Source: CAZMCH01 sp964564735 (GTDB lineage Bacteria > Poribacteria > DTPJ01). Taken from it: a stretch of DNA of 64,000 nucleotides. The stretch is taken from assembly GCA_964564735.1 (NCBI GenBank), contig CAZMCH010000004.1:22947-86946 (forward strand), written 5' to 3'. The notes under the pieces are model-generated. The model did not search any database. It was not told the DNA's origin and was given only the letters and a program-made list of their open reading frames with translations. Numbering within the stretch: the stretch's first letter is position 1; the number at the start of each line of letters is the position of its first letter. Below are positions 55,668 to 64,000 of the stretch, piece by piece. A program made the position numbers and the translations under genes.

Positions 55668-58600
55668 AACGCTTCTAAATAAAAATATTCATTGTTTATC
55701 ATTTATATTATTAATTTTAATAGTATTTCTATGTCAATCTGCACAAGCAAACGGGGATTCACAAAGATTATGGATCAAAGAAATACAATATAGATGCGAC
55801 TCTGCCTTTCCAGAGGATAAGGTTCACTCTGCAACACTTATAAAGGTCGGTGATTTCTATTCGAGGTCAGATATAAGAAAAAGCATTGAAAGCATATTCT
55901 CAATAGGTGGATTTTCCAATATAGAGGCTAATGTTGAAGAAAAAGATGGTGGTATTTCATTGACATTTATATTGTATATCCAGCCAAAGATCAGAGCAAT
56001 CAATATAAATGGCAATAGACGAATAAGCCAAGAAGAGATATTAGAAGTAATAAGGCTTAGATCGGGTTATGAATATAGCGAATCATTTGTAGAATCAGAC
56101 GCAAGGTCAATTAAAGAGCTATATAAACTATATGGTTATATGAATGCTAACATTACTTTCTCAACAAATTTAAGAGGAAATGAAATTGACATTAATTTCA
56201 ATGTAAATGAGGGTGAACGTCCAATAATAACACAGATAATTTTTACTGGCACAAATGAGGCTGTTGTTCCGACAAGAAACTTGTTGAGAGCAATGAAAGA
56301 TATAAAACTTGGGTGGACATATAAAGGTCAAAGGGTTCTTGATATTGATGTAAAACGTATAGAACAGATTTATAGGGAAAAAGAATATCTGACCGCCAAA
56401 ATATCCGAAGCAAAGGCTTTGTCTGATCCTAAAGAGATAAAAAAATATGATGGGATTGGAAGACATTTTATTGCAGAAGGCATTGATGAAAATTCATTGA
56501 GATATGGATCAGTAACTATACTAATTCGGATCGCTCAGGGCAAGAGAGTATATATAAAAATTGATGGCAATCATAATATCAGCTCTAAGAATATAAGAAA
56601 AGTCGTTGCACTAAATAGAATGCGTTCTGTTAGTGAGTCAGTGGTTCGTAGAAGCAGAGATGATATTATCAAACTATATAAGACAAATGGATTCTATCTT
56701 GCTGACGTCAAATATGAGATATTGAGAGATAAGGTATGGGATTTTAGAAAAGAAGATGATACAGAAGGTTGGAATATCTTGCCTTCAGATGCTCAATATA
56801 AAGTAACGAACGGTTTATTGGAAATAGAGAAAGGCAAAGGACTTCAACTATCAGGAATCGCTATTGATTCCAATATCTATCAAAAAGCGCAAGTCCGAAT
56901 GCGAATAAGATCGGATTCTGAAAAAGACAACGAAAATGTGGTAGGGAAGCTATATTGGACTACAATCAAATCAGAAAAATGGAGCCAAAGGAAAAGCAGA
57001 AGTTTTTCCAGTAATATAAAATATGATAATCAGTTAAATGATTATGAGATACCTCTTTATAAAAGTGATAGTTGGTCTGGTATTATAAATCAAATAAGGA
57101 TTATTCCTGTTAATACAGTTGTTATGCCAAGTGTTGATATAGAATGGATAAAATTGACGACAGAATTTACGCCAATAGTATTTAATATAACGGAAAACCG
57201 ACAGATTCGTATTAGAAAAGATATAAAAGTTACAACAATAGACAATAAAGAACCAACGCTAAAAATAAATGACATAAGAAAACAGATGCTAACAAGAAAG
57301 AAAAGCCTTTTTTCTTTTTGGATTTTTAAAGGCTATTTCCCTTCTGGAATACTTGACGAAGATATATTTGCAGAAGACCTTCGGGCAATACAAGCACTTT
57401 ATAAAGATAGTGGTTGGACAAATCCATTGGTTGATGCGGAAAGGAATATAAAAACAGAAAAAGGCGAAATAGAAATTTTAGTAAAAATAAACGAAGGCCC
57501 TAGGACGTTTATTGATGAAGTTATAGTTGAGGGCAATAATAGCGATGTTATAGATCCTAATGTCATTTTTTCGTCTTTGAATGTGGTTCAGAATTTTAAT
57601 CCCAAAGACATGCAAGTTGAAAATGGGATACTAAGATATAAAGCAAGCGCTCCTAAACCCTATCGTGATTATGATGTTGTCGCTGATCGTTCTGTTCTTA
57701 GCTTGAAATATGCCGACAAAGGTTATCTTGCAGAAATTGAGCCTATAAGGCAATTTAGCAATGATATGACAAAAGCGATAATAACATATAAGATAGACAC
57801 AGGCGACCTAATAAAGCTTTCAGATGATATTCAGATTATCGGCAATCAAAGAGCAAAAAATTCTATTATAGAAAGAGAATTGTCCAAAACACTAATGAGA
57901 GATAAGATATTTAGCTTTTCAGAAATTGAAAAAAGCGCACAAAGAATACGTGATATTGGTATATTTGAAAGTGTTAATCCTGAGACACATCAAATTAGCG
58001 ATAATTTATATAAATTGGTATTTAATGTCAAAGAAAGAAACGCAAGAACGATTAATTTACGCGCAGGCTATACATCATTAGAAGATTTTCAGGGAGGTAT
58101 AGAAGCATCTGATATAAATTTTTTGGGCAGAGCGCATAAAATTAATGCCAAAGCACAATTAGGAACACAGGGAAAGCGAGTTGAGGGAGAATATTCTATT
58201 CCAAAGATTTTTCCGGGTCTGCGTCGTTCTGATGTCTTTGGATTAATAAGCGTTTATCCTTATGCGCAATTTAATGACAAGGACTATCGGGAAACACGCA
58301 AAGGCGGAACAGCAGGGCTAAGTTGGAATTTTCGGGCTAAGAATTTGCTTAAAATTGATTATCGTTATGATGTTTTGGAATATAATCTATATGGTAAGAA
58401 TGAAGTCACAAAGATCGGTAGATTTGAATCTATTTCTCAGCGTGATGGTCGTGATAATCTTCTTAACCCAAGAAGTGGATCATTTTATCTCTTATCTTTT
58501 GAATATGCAAATCCCAAGCTTGGCGGTTTTGAAACATTTACCAAACTCTCTCTAAATACAATGTATTATAAGCGGCTATTTGGAGGTGTTGTTCTTGCCT

Positions 58601-58980
58601 TGGGATTGAGAGCAGGAAGCGCATGGGGACTTGGTGGAACAGAAAGGGTTCTTGCACCAGAATTATTTAAAATGAGGGACTATCAAACGCCAAGAGGCTA
58701 TAAATGGGACATAAAGGATATTGGCGATGCAGTGCTTAATACAAGTATGGAAATGAGAATCCCTATATATAAATGGATAGGCATAGCTTTATTTCTTGAT
58801 TCAGGTCAGGTTTATAATGGCATTGCGAATTTTGATATAAGCTCTATGCAATCTTCTGTTGGTATGGGTATTAGATTTATAACACCGATTGGACCTGTCA
58901 GGCTTGATTATGGCTATCCAATTGGCGGGAATGGGAAAAGAGATAAATTTCCTGTTTTTGCTTTTGGTAATCCTTTCTAG
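55654..58980 (+). CDS. Omp85 (BamA/TamA-like) protein with lectin-like insertion in a POTRA domain
   Basis: 1108 residues from a GTG at 55654 (AAAGG six nt upstream, 14 nt overlap with tamB). Signal peptide ends near CQSAQA. POTRA domains follow: ~30-110, ~110-190 (RAININGNRRISQEEI), ~195-290 and ~295-360 (KRVYIKIDGNHNISSKNIRK). At ~362-507 sits a jelly-roll domain (WDFRKEDDTEGWNIL, KAQVRMRIRSDS, VGKLYWTT, WSGIINQIRIIP, VDIEWIKL). Two or more further POTRAs follow (FIDEVIVEGNNSDV, IQIIGNQRAKNSIIERELS), then the 16-strand barrel (GPVRLDYGYPIGG, end NPF). BamA and TamA in E. coli are about 810 and 577 residues. Whether this is the housekeeping BamA or a TamA-like protein cannot be told; the tamB overlap favours the second. 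Confidence 0.85.
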   Translation: MNLSKTLLNKNIHCLSFILLILIVFLCQSAQANGDSQRLWIKEIQYRCDSAFPEDKVHSATLIKVGDFYSRSDIRKSIESIFSIGGFSNIEANVEEKDGGISLTFILYIQPKIRAININGNRRISQEEILEVIRLRSGYEYSESFVESDARSIKELYKLYGYMNANITFSTNLRGNEIDINFNVNEGERPIITQIIFTGTNEAVVPTRNLLRAMKDIKLGWTYKGQRVLDIDVKRIEQIYREKEYLTAKISEAKALSDPKEIKKYDGIGRHFIAEGIDENSLRYGSVTILIRIAQGKRVYIKIDGNHNISSKNIRKVVALNRMRSVSESVVRRSRDDIIKLYKTNGFYLADVKYEILRDKVWDFRKEDDTEGWNILPSDAQYKVTNGLLEIEKGKGLQLSGIAIDSNIYQKAQVRMRIRSDSEKDNENVVGKLYWTTIKSEKWSQRKSRSFSSNIKYDNQLNDYEIPLYKSDSWSGIINQIRIIPVNTVVMPSVDIEWIKLTTEFTPIVFNITENRQIRIRKDIKVTTIDNKEPTLKINDIRKQMLTRKKSLFSFWIFKGYFPSGILDEDIFAEDLRAIQALYKDSGWTNPLVDAERNIKTEKGEIEILVKINEGPRTFIDEVIVEGNNSDVIDPNVIFSSLNVVQNFNPKDMQVENGILRYKASAPKPYRDYDVVADRSVLSLKYADKGYLAEIEPIRQFSNDMTKAIITYKIDTGDLIKLSDDIQIIGNQRAKNSIIERELSKTLMRDKIFSFSEIEKSAQRIRDIGIFESVNPETHQISDNLYKLVFNVKERNARTINLRAGYTSLEDFQGGIEASDINFLGRAHKINAKAQLGTQGKRVEGEYSIPKIFPGLRRSDVFGLISVYPYAQFNDKDYRETRKGGTAGLSWNFRAKNLLKIDYRYDVLEYNLYGKNEVTKIGRFESISQRDGRDNLLNPRSGSFYLLSFEYANPKLGGFETFTKLSLNTMYYKRLFGGVVLALGLRAGSAWGLGGTERVLAPELFKMRDYQTPRGYKWDIKDIGDAVLNTSMEMRIPIYKWIGIALFLDSGQVYNGIANFDISSMQSSVGMGIRFITPIGPVRLDYGYPIGGNGKRDKFPVFAFGNPF

Positions 58981-59029
58981 TCTATATTCCATCTAAGTCT
59001 CCTTTTGCAAAAGAAAGACTTTGATAAAA

Positions 59030-59090
59030 AAGATTCTTCGCTACGCTCAAAATGACATTTTTTATCACCGTAAACGCAGTGAAGGATCTT
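59030..59090. repeat. Dispersed hairpin-type repeat
   Basis: AAGATTCTTCGCTACGCTC on the left and CGCAGTGAAGGATCTT on the right are imperfect inverted copies. The wording AAGATTCTTCGC-x-CGCTCAxAATGACA is a form I associate with intergenic repeats in other draft genomes, but I cannot check that here. It lies between the Omp85 and URO-D-like genes. Confidence 0.5.
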
Positions 59091-59140
59091 CCTTATGCCA
59101 TAAGTGAAAAACTCGTATTACTTACTGTTATGGAGTTTTT

Positions 59141-60187
59141 ATGAATAGCTTAAATTGGATAACACCAGAAATACAAAAAGCGACAGAATATCATCAAAAT
59201 CGCCTTAAAGCATTTTATTCAAAACAGCAGATTGATGAATTAATAGCAATTGCTGGACGAATGTTTGGGCGTAATCATGGGCTTGCTGGAATAAATGAGA
59301 TAGATATGCTAAAAAAGCCTGATGAATGGCTTGATGATGTCTTAAAAGATATGTCTCAATATGCCCATGAATCTAATGATATGATCACATTTAAGCCTTT
59401 GACGATTGAGATTGATCCTTTGGGTGTGCATTATATTGATGCCATATTTGGCGCAAACGTATATATTCATAATCAACAAACATGGTCGGATCAGCTAGAT
59501 ATTGACCTTGATGATTTGCAAATGCCTGATCTATCTAGTAACCAAGTCTTTCAGGAATCCTTGATTTTAACTCGCAAGGCTGTTGAGCTTACACAAGGTA
59601 AAATATTTATTACAACACCTGTTTTAAGTTGTGCTATTAATATTGGCATAAATCTTTTTGGTGAGCGATTGCTTGAATCGCTAATTATTAGACCTGAATC
59701 AGCAAAACGTGCATTAAAACTCATTAATGATGTAATTATTGAATGCACAAAGGCATTTTTTGAGATAATCCCCGATAATATAAGGCGTAATTCCGTTGCA
59801 TGCAACAGATTTGCACCTGATTGCTTTGGGCAAATTGACGGTTGTGCAACGCAATTAGTGTCTGAAAACCAATACAGTAATTTTTTTGCAGAACTTGATG
59901 ATGAATTACTTAGTATCTCAAAGAATGGTGGGATGATGCATCTTTGCGGAACACATACTCAACACATATCCACATTTAGAAGCATGAAAAATCTTCGTTC
60001 CATCCAGATCAATGATCGTGCCGCAGAAGACCTTAACTTATATTTTAATGGGCTTCGCTCTGACCAGATCATCTATGTTGCGCCTACTGCATCTCTATCT
60101 CTTGACCGTATTCTGGAGATAACGAAGGGCAAAAGACTTATTCTGCAGATACCAATAAATGAGCCAATATCAATCAAAAGTTTATAG
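59141..60187 (+). CDS. Uroporphyrinogen-decarboxylase-like protein (second)
   Basis: 348 residues of the URO-D/MtaA-like superfamily, only distantly similar to the product at 39157. The segment near residues 265-275, GMMHLCGTHTQHI, is the H-x-C-G metal motif region of MtaA-type corrinoid methyltransferases. IEIDPLGVHYIDAIFGANV and ARPESAKRALKLINDVIIE-like stretches are typical of the barrel. Haem synthesis is unlikely. It starts with GGAG about 8 nt upstream. It is convergent to the xerD-like gene, only 3 nt from its stop. Confidence 0.75.
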   Translation: MNSLNWITPEIQKATEYHQNRLKAFYSKQQIDELIAIAGRMFGRNHGLAGINEIDMLKKPDEWLDDVLKDMSQYAHESNDMITFKPLTIEIDPLGVHYIDAIFGANVYIHNQQTWSDQLDIDLDDLQMPDLSSNQVFQESLILTRKAVELTQGKIFITTPVLSCAINIGINLFGERLLESLIIRPESAKRALKLINDVIIECTKAFFEIIPDNIRRNSVACNRFAPDCFGQIDGCATQLVSENQYSNFFAELDDELLSISKNGGMMHLCGTHTQHISTFRSMKNLRSIQINDRAAEDLNLYFNGLRSDQIIYVAPTASLSLDRILEITKGKRLILQIPINEPISIKSL

Positions 60188-60190
60188 ATT

Positions 60191-61093
60191 TTATCCTCTC
60201 GGATGAAACCTGCTATGTATTTGCCTCAATCTTTCACTGTTGATATGTGTATATCTCTGCGTTGCTGATATACTTGCATGACCAAGCATTTCTTGAAGTG
60301 ACCTCAAATCAGCCCCGTTTTCCAATAAGTGTGTCGCAAAACAATGGCGCAATGTATGTGGTGATATTGGTTTATCAATTCCGACAGATTTGGCAATTGT
60401 CTGTATTATCCGCCTTATACCGTCTCTTGACAGCTTATCTCCTTTGTAATTAACAAAAAGCCAATCTTCTTTGGGATTGAGTTGTTGTCTTCCTGACTCA
60501 ATATAGCTTTTTATTGCAAAGAGAGCCTTTGAACCAACAGGGACAACCCTTTCTTTATTGCCTTTACCAATACATCTGACATATCCAATTTCTGAATTTA
60601 TGTCATTTAGACGGAGATCAACAACTTCAGAAACACGAAGCCCGCTTGCATACATTAACTCAAGCATCGCCTTATCTCTTAATCCCAATGCTGTTGACAT
60701 ATCTGGCTGGTCAAGTATCAACTGAACTTCCGCAATACTCAGAACGGTTGGTAATTTACTCCATGATTTTAATGGTTCTATCATGTCTGTTGGATTCTCT
60801 TTGATGAATCTTTCTGCTGTCAGAAATTTATAAAATATTCTTAGCGAATCCATTCTTCTGTCAATCGTGCTGGAAGCTAGCTCCAAATTGCCCAGATGTG
60901 TTAGATATTTGGCTATATCATCGTATTTGACTTTCTCCAGTGAATCTGTGGATTGATCTAATGTCCCTATAAATTCGGCAAAATCATTCAAATCAATGCA
61001 ATAGGACGTGATCGTGTTCTCTGATAATCCTCTTTCTACAAGGAGATAGTCAGTAAACTGCTTTATTAGCATTTCTGTTCTATTTTTTTTCAT
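60191..61093 (-). CDS. xerD: XerD/XerC-type tyrosine recombinase
   Basis: 300 residues. N-terminal SAM-like core-binding domain (FTDYLLVERGLSENTITSY, DRRMDSLRIFYKFL). Catalytic domain with Arg153 (ASGLRVSE), Lys in GKGNKERVVP, His246 and Arg249 (PHTLRHCFATH), the His of LGHASI and the nucleophile Tyr281 (QRYTHINS). The length and the clean set of catalytic residues match the chromosome-dimer-resolving XerC/XerD family rather than a phage integrase, and no att-like repeats or phage genes are nearby. The ATG overlaps the SDR stop (TAATG), so it is the last gene of a three-gene minus-strand operon. XerC versus XerD cannot be decided. Confidence 0.9.
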   Translation of the reverse strand: MKKNRTEMLIKQFTDYLLVERGLSENTITSYCIDLNDFAEFIGTLDQSTDSLEKVKYDDIAKYLTHLGNLELASSTIDRRMDSLRIFYKFLTAERFIKENPTDMIEPLKSWSKLPTVLSIAEVQLILDQPDMSTALGLRDKAMLELMYASGLRVSEVVDLRLNDINSEIGYVRCIGKGNKERVVPVGSKALFAIKSYIESGRQQLNPKEDWLFVNYKGDKLSRDGIRRIIQTIAKSVGIDKPISPHTLRHCFATHLLENGADLRSLQEMLGHASISATQRYTHINSERLRQIHSRFHPRG

Positions 61094-61884
61094 TAAAATA
61101 ATCCCTTAATCATTCCACCGTCAACCTGAATTGTTGTCCCTGTAATTCCGCCAGCATTCTCAGATGCAAGAAAAGCCACAAGATCAGCTAACTCCTCTGG
61201 TTTCTGCATACGTCTAATTGGAATTGTTTCTATAAGCTCAGCTTTGACAGCCTCGATGCTTTTTCCTGATTTTGCCGATCTTTCTTCGAGTATTTGTTCC
61301 ATTCTCTCTGTTTCAAATGAGCCGGGGCATACATTATTCACAGTTATATTATACTGACCGAGTTCCCTTGAAAGTGTTTTTGCTAGGCTAATAACTCCAA
61401 CTCGAAAGACATTTGATAAAACAAGTCGATCAGCAGGTTCTTTTACTGTGAATGATGTATCATTAATTATTCTTCCCCAATTTTGCTTTTTCATTATGGG
61501 TATGACTTCCCTGCAAATTCTGACTGTGAACATTAGCAAACGTTGGAAACCCATTTCCCATGATTCATCATCAAGATCAAAGAATCCTCCGGGAGTTGGA
61601 CCTCCTGTATTATTTACCAATATGTCAATACGACCAAATCTTCTCATAGTTTCGTTAACGAGTCTTTTTATATCTTCATAGCGAGTTAGATCAGCAGACA
61701 AAGCTAATACATCTGTTCCATATTTCCATCTTATCTGATCCGCTGTATCATTGAGTTCCTTTTCATTTCTGGCGCAGATCGCAACTTCTGCACCTTCACG
61801 TGCAAGAGCCATTGCACATGCCTTCCCTAATCCCTTGCTTGATCCACCAACTATTGCTATTTTGCCCTTTAATCCAAGTTCCAT
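61093..61884 (-). CDS. Short-chain dehydrogenase/reductase family protein lacking the catalytic Tyr and Lys
   Basis: 263 residues of Rossmann fold. Residues 12-20 (VGGSSKGLG) take the place of TGxxxGxG, and NNTGG (91-95) the place of NNAG. The Ser (144) is kept, but the expected Tyr at 157 is Ser and the Lys at 161 is Arg (LVLSNVFR). A subgroup of BKR-like SDRs carries S-N-x-x-R at this place, so the change is a family trait and not a broken gene. CPGSFETERM and IQVDGGMIKGLF end the fold. It may bind NAD(P) but use another chemistry, or be catalytically inactive. It is 30 nt after the debranching enzyme gene and overlaps the xerD start. Confidence 0.8.
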   Translation of the reverse strand: MELGLKGKIAIVGGSSKGLGKACAMALAREGAEVAICARNEKELNDTADQIRWKYGTDVLALSADLTRYEDIKRLVNETMRRFGRIDILVNNTGGPTPGGFFDLDDESWEMGFQRLLMFTVRICREVIPIMKKQNWGRIINDTSFTVKEPADRLVLSNVFRVGVISLAKTLSRELGQYNITVNNVCPGSFETERMEQILEERSAKSGKSIEAVKAELIETIPIRRMQKPEELADLVAFLASENAGGITGTTIQVDGGMIKGLF

Positions 61885-61914
61885 TTTATTTTCCTTTAAT
61901 TTGCTTTATTTACA

Positions 61915-63885
61915 TCATAAATCATTTTCAACAATCGCTCTGAGTATCTCTGCGATACTCCACGCTTGAGCAATACAGCCCCTTGGATAATGCGAACTAT
62001 TACCGTCAAAAATTTCTGATATGCTTCCCAAGCCCGCATCGTATATATGTTTTTTTGAAAAACCACATATAAGGCTATGTATAAATCCAACGCTATCTTT
62101 ATTATGTCCATGAACCCTTATATAAGCATCTATGAAAGCTCCCAAAAGCCATGCCCAAACCGTCCCTTGATGATATGCCCTATCTCTTGAAAATTGATCG
62201 CCCTGATAAAAGCCTATATATTTTTCGTCTTTTGGTGACAGGCTTCTCAACCCATAGGGTGTCAAAAGTTCTCTTTTCACAATATCTAAGACAGATAACA
62301 TTTTATCATTCTCTAAAACAGGATATGGCAGACTTATGGCAAATATCTGATTTGGACGAATTGAGTCATCAATTTGATCTCCGTCAATACAATCATACAA
62401 ACAGCTTTCATTTTCATTCCAGAATCTTTCATTAAAGCTTTGTTTGGTTTTTTCTGAAAGTTCCGAATACATTTGGCTGTTGCCTTTATGTTCTAGTTTT
62501 ATAGAAAGTTCCTCCATAAATTTAAGAGCATTAAACCATAGAGCATTTATCTCAACAGGCTTTCCTATTCTTGGTGTAAAGGCAATATCACCAATTTTGG
62601 CATCCATCCAAGTCAATTGCGTTCCATTTTGACCAGCATATAAAAGCCCGTCAGTATCAGTATGAATATTATATCTTGTGCCTTCTCTATAATTACGGAC
62701 TATATCGCTGATTGTATCATATAATTTGTTCTCAACAAAAAGGATATTATCTGTATAATCTAGGTATTTTTTAGCTGCATAAATAAACCACAATGAGGCA
62801 TCAACCGAGTTATATTGAGGCTTTTCATCAAATTCAGGATAGCAATTTGGTATCATGCCTTGATCGCAATATTTCGCATAATTTAATAATATTTCCTCTG
62901 CAATTTCATATCTTTCTGGAACAAGGACAAGTCCTGTCAATGAGATCATGGAATCTCGTCCCCAATCGCCAAACCAATGATAGCCAGCGATTATTGAATG
63001 ATAATCGCCTCGTCTAACGATAAACTGATCTGATGCTGCAAGTAATGAAGAAACGCATTGCTGAAATTGTTCTGGAATCTTTGCTAATATACCATTTTTA
63101 GTAAATACAAACCTTCTGCTTATTTCATAGGAACGAGACTTTTCCATATCGAACTTGTGAGGATCATCGGTAGTCACGATTAGAGAAATTTCTATTCCAT
63201 GCTCAATTTCATCGTTAAAATATCCGGGGCTATATAAATCTTCATGGCTTTCTTGTCCTCTTTGTTCTTCAATCTCATATTCAAAATCTCTATACCAATA
63301 TGGCTGATATATGAATTTCCCATTCTGAAGCATGATATTAAGCTTTAAGCCATTCATTTCCATACTCATTACTTCATTATCAAAAGATAGGTTAATCTCA
63401 GGATTAAGCCATTCGTGCATACGTCCATGAAAATCTCGACAGGCTACAAGGGGACGCAATTCAGCTATTACATTCTGATTAGATTCCAGCAATCTATAAT
63501 TGATAAATGTTACATTTTCGCCATGAAGCATGAAAATAGTTTTTTCGATGATTGTGTCATCAATTATATATCGGAATGTAGGAAACGGATCGAGCTGAAA
63601 GCTATCAAGATACTTATATCCCTCTGGATAGATTGCATTAGGATATTGATTGGAGGAAATCTCATATCTTTTATTACCAATTATAAATGTTTCTTCAATC
63701 TTGGATAGCAATAACATTCTTTGCAATGGAGGTTTTGTGGCAGCAATAAGAAGCCCATGATAGCCTCTTGTATTGATGCCAGTAATTGTGCTGGAAGCAT
63801 ATCCACCCAAGCCATTAGTCTCAATCCATTCCTTTTGGGTTGCTACGCCAAAATTGGTGCATATATCCCTATCAAAAGCAATCAT
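61915..63885 (-). CDS. Glycogen debranching enzyme (amylo-alpha-1,6-glucosidase, GH133-like)
   Basis: 656 residues. I start at ATG 63885 (GAAGG eight nt upstream; a GTG at 63894 also exists). The N-terminal domain carries WIETNGLGGYASSTITG and TRGYHGLLIAATKPP, as in bacterial/archaeal GDE N-terminal domains. The C-terminal (alpha/alpha)6 domain has GYHWFGDWGRDSMISLTGL, YNSVDASLWFIYAAKKYLDYT, TWMDAKIGD and RDRAYHQGTVWAWLLGAFIDA. It removes alpha-1,6 branches of glycogen-like polymers in the cytosol. Other glycogen genes are not in the window. First gene of the minus-strand set with the SDR and xerD. Confidence 0.9.
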   Translation of the reverse strand: MIAFDRDICTNFGVATQKEWIETNGLGGYASSTITGINTRGYHGLLIAATKPPLQRMLLLSKIEETFIIGNKRYEISSNQYPNAIYPEGYKYLDSFQLDPFPTFRYIIDDTIIEKTIFMLHGENVTFINYRLLESNQNVIAELRPLVACRDFHGRMHEWLNPEINLSFDNEVMSMEMNGLKLNIMLQNGKFIYQPYWYRDFEYEIEEQRGQESHEDLYSPGYFNDEIEHGIEISLIVTTDDPHKFDMEKSRSYEISRRFVFTKNGILAKIPEQFQQCVSSLLAASDQFIVRRGDYHSIIAGYHWFGDWGRDSMISLTGLVLVPERYEIAEEILLNYAKYCDQGMIPNCYPEFDEKPQYNSVDASLWFIYAAKKYLDYTDNILFVENKLYDTISDIVRNYREGTRYNIHTDTDGLLYAGQNGTQLTWMDAKIGDIAFTPRIGKPVEINALWFNALKFMEELSIKLEHKGNSQMYSELSEKTKQSFNERFWNENESCLYDCIDGDQIDDSIRPNQIFAISLPYPVLENDKMLSVLDIVKRELLTPYGLRSLSPKDEKYIGFYQGDQFSRDRAYHQGTVWAWLLGAFIDAYIRVHGHNKDSVGFIHSLICGFSKKHIYDAGLGSISEIFDGNSSHYPRGCIAQAWSIAEILRAIVENDL

Positions 63886-63954
63886 TAATATCACCTTCTC
63901 GTTTGATAGTGATTATACTACTTCGCAGAATTAATTTTTGATATTATGAAATTT

Positions 63955-63980
63955 AGGGACAGGTTTTCAAACCTGTCCCT
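63955..63980. repeat. 12-bp palindromic intergenic repeat
   Basis: AGGGACAGGTTT (63955-63966) and AAACCTGTCCCT (63969-63980) are perfect inverted copies with only two bases between. The left arm recurs exactly at 43975-43986. Confidence 0.75.
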
Positions 63981-63981
63981 C

Positions 63982-64000
63982 TAATCTGCGTTCCATTTCT
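63982..64000 (-). repeat. Partial copy of the dispersed repeat at the window edge
   Basis: On the minus strand it reads AGAAATGGAACGCAGATTA, close to the start of the element at 33937 (GGAAATAGAACACGGATGA). The rest lies outside the window. Confidence 0.5.

Noticed and set aside
60191..61093. Integrase of a mobile island
   Set aside because: Length and motifs fit housekeeping XerC/D; there is no att repeat, tRNA or phage gene near it.

Overview
The window is AT-rich DNA (by eye about two thirds A+T) from a Gram-negative bacterium. It encodes a TamB/Omp85 pair, an ExbB/TonB-like/OmpA block, several lipobox lipoproteins and beta-barrel proteins ending in Phe. Two runs of N (100 nt and 10 nt) show it is a scaffold from a draft, metagenome or single-cell assembly. 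The gene set (LamG-type exported proteins, uroporphyrinogen-decarboxylase-like proteins, a DUF6785-type membrane protein, YCF48 and Ig giants with FlgD/T9SS-like C-termini, PorV/PorQ-like barrels) suggests an uncultured lineage of the Poribacteria/FCB/Planctomycetes-like kind. This is inference; there is no rRNA gene to settle it, and I see no tRNA or CRISPR array.

Layout. 1-5661: envelope operon with the end of an outer-membrane protein, ExbB, a five-TM TonB-like protein, a TPR lipoprotein, a DUF4398 lipoprotein and an OmpA protein carrying four DUF4398-like repeats. 5771-10513: M20 metallopeptidase and a heterodimeric ABC exporter with one degenerate ATP site. 10725-19449: a giant exported Ig-repeat protein of more than 2500 residues, broken by the 100-N gap, then a PorV/PorQ-like barrel. 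19561-21184: a chagasin-like inhibitor lipoprotein and a SIMPL-domain protein. 21521-31751: a second giant (2847 residues; 14 YCF48 blades, Ig/FN3 domains, FlgD-like end), a hicBA toxin-antitoxin pair and a second PorV/PorQ-like barrel. 31744-33661: a NapH-like ferredoxin membrane protein and a methyltransferase.

34160-39156 is the most unusual stretch. Four small exported proteins of two folds (two concanavalin-like, two LamG) all end in the same short tail, K-[LS]-x-[ST]-x-W-x-x-[IL]-[KR]-x(1-3)-stop. Between and after them lie two transcribed-looking, highly structured non-coding stretches with tiny ORFs, good promoters and intrinsic terminators. The second lies just before a sigma-70 region-4-like regulator and a multi-TM protein. 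I regard the shared tail plus the structured RNAs as the best candidates for something undescribed.

39157-43853: a URO-D-like protein divergent from a DUF6785-like membrane protein, followed by an MFS transporter. 44049-48633 (minus strand): a SHOCT/DUF4097 adhesin-like protein, an APH-type kinase and a serine beta-lactamase-fold hydrolase fused to a PA14-like domain, ankyrin repeats and two DUF3471 modules. 48951-58980: a TamB-like giant overlapping an Omp85 protein that has a jelly-roll lectin-like domain inserted inside a POTRA domain. 59141-63885: a second URO-D-like protein, then on the minus strand a glycogen debranching enzyme, an SDR lacking the catalytic Tyr/Lys, and a XerD-type recombinase.

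Intergenic DNA carries dispersed repeat families (copies near 20181, 33937, 45051, 59030, 63955). One copy supplies the last codons and the stop of the APH-type kinase. Both N gaps fall inside genes, and both artificial frame breaks can be explained by wrong gap lengths.
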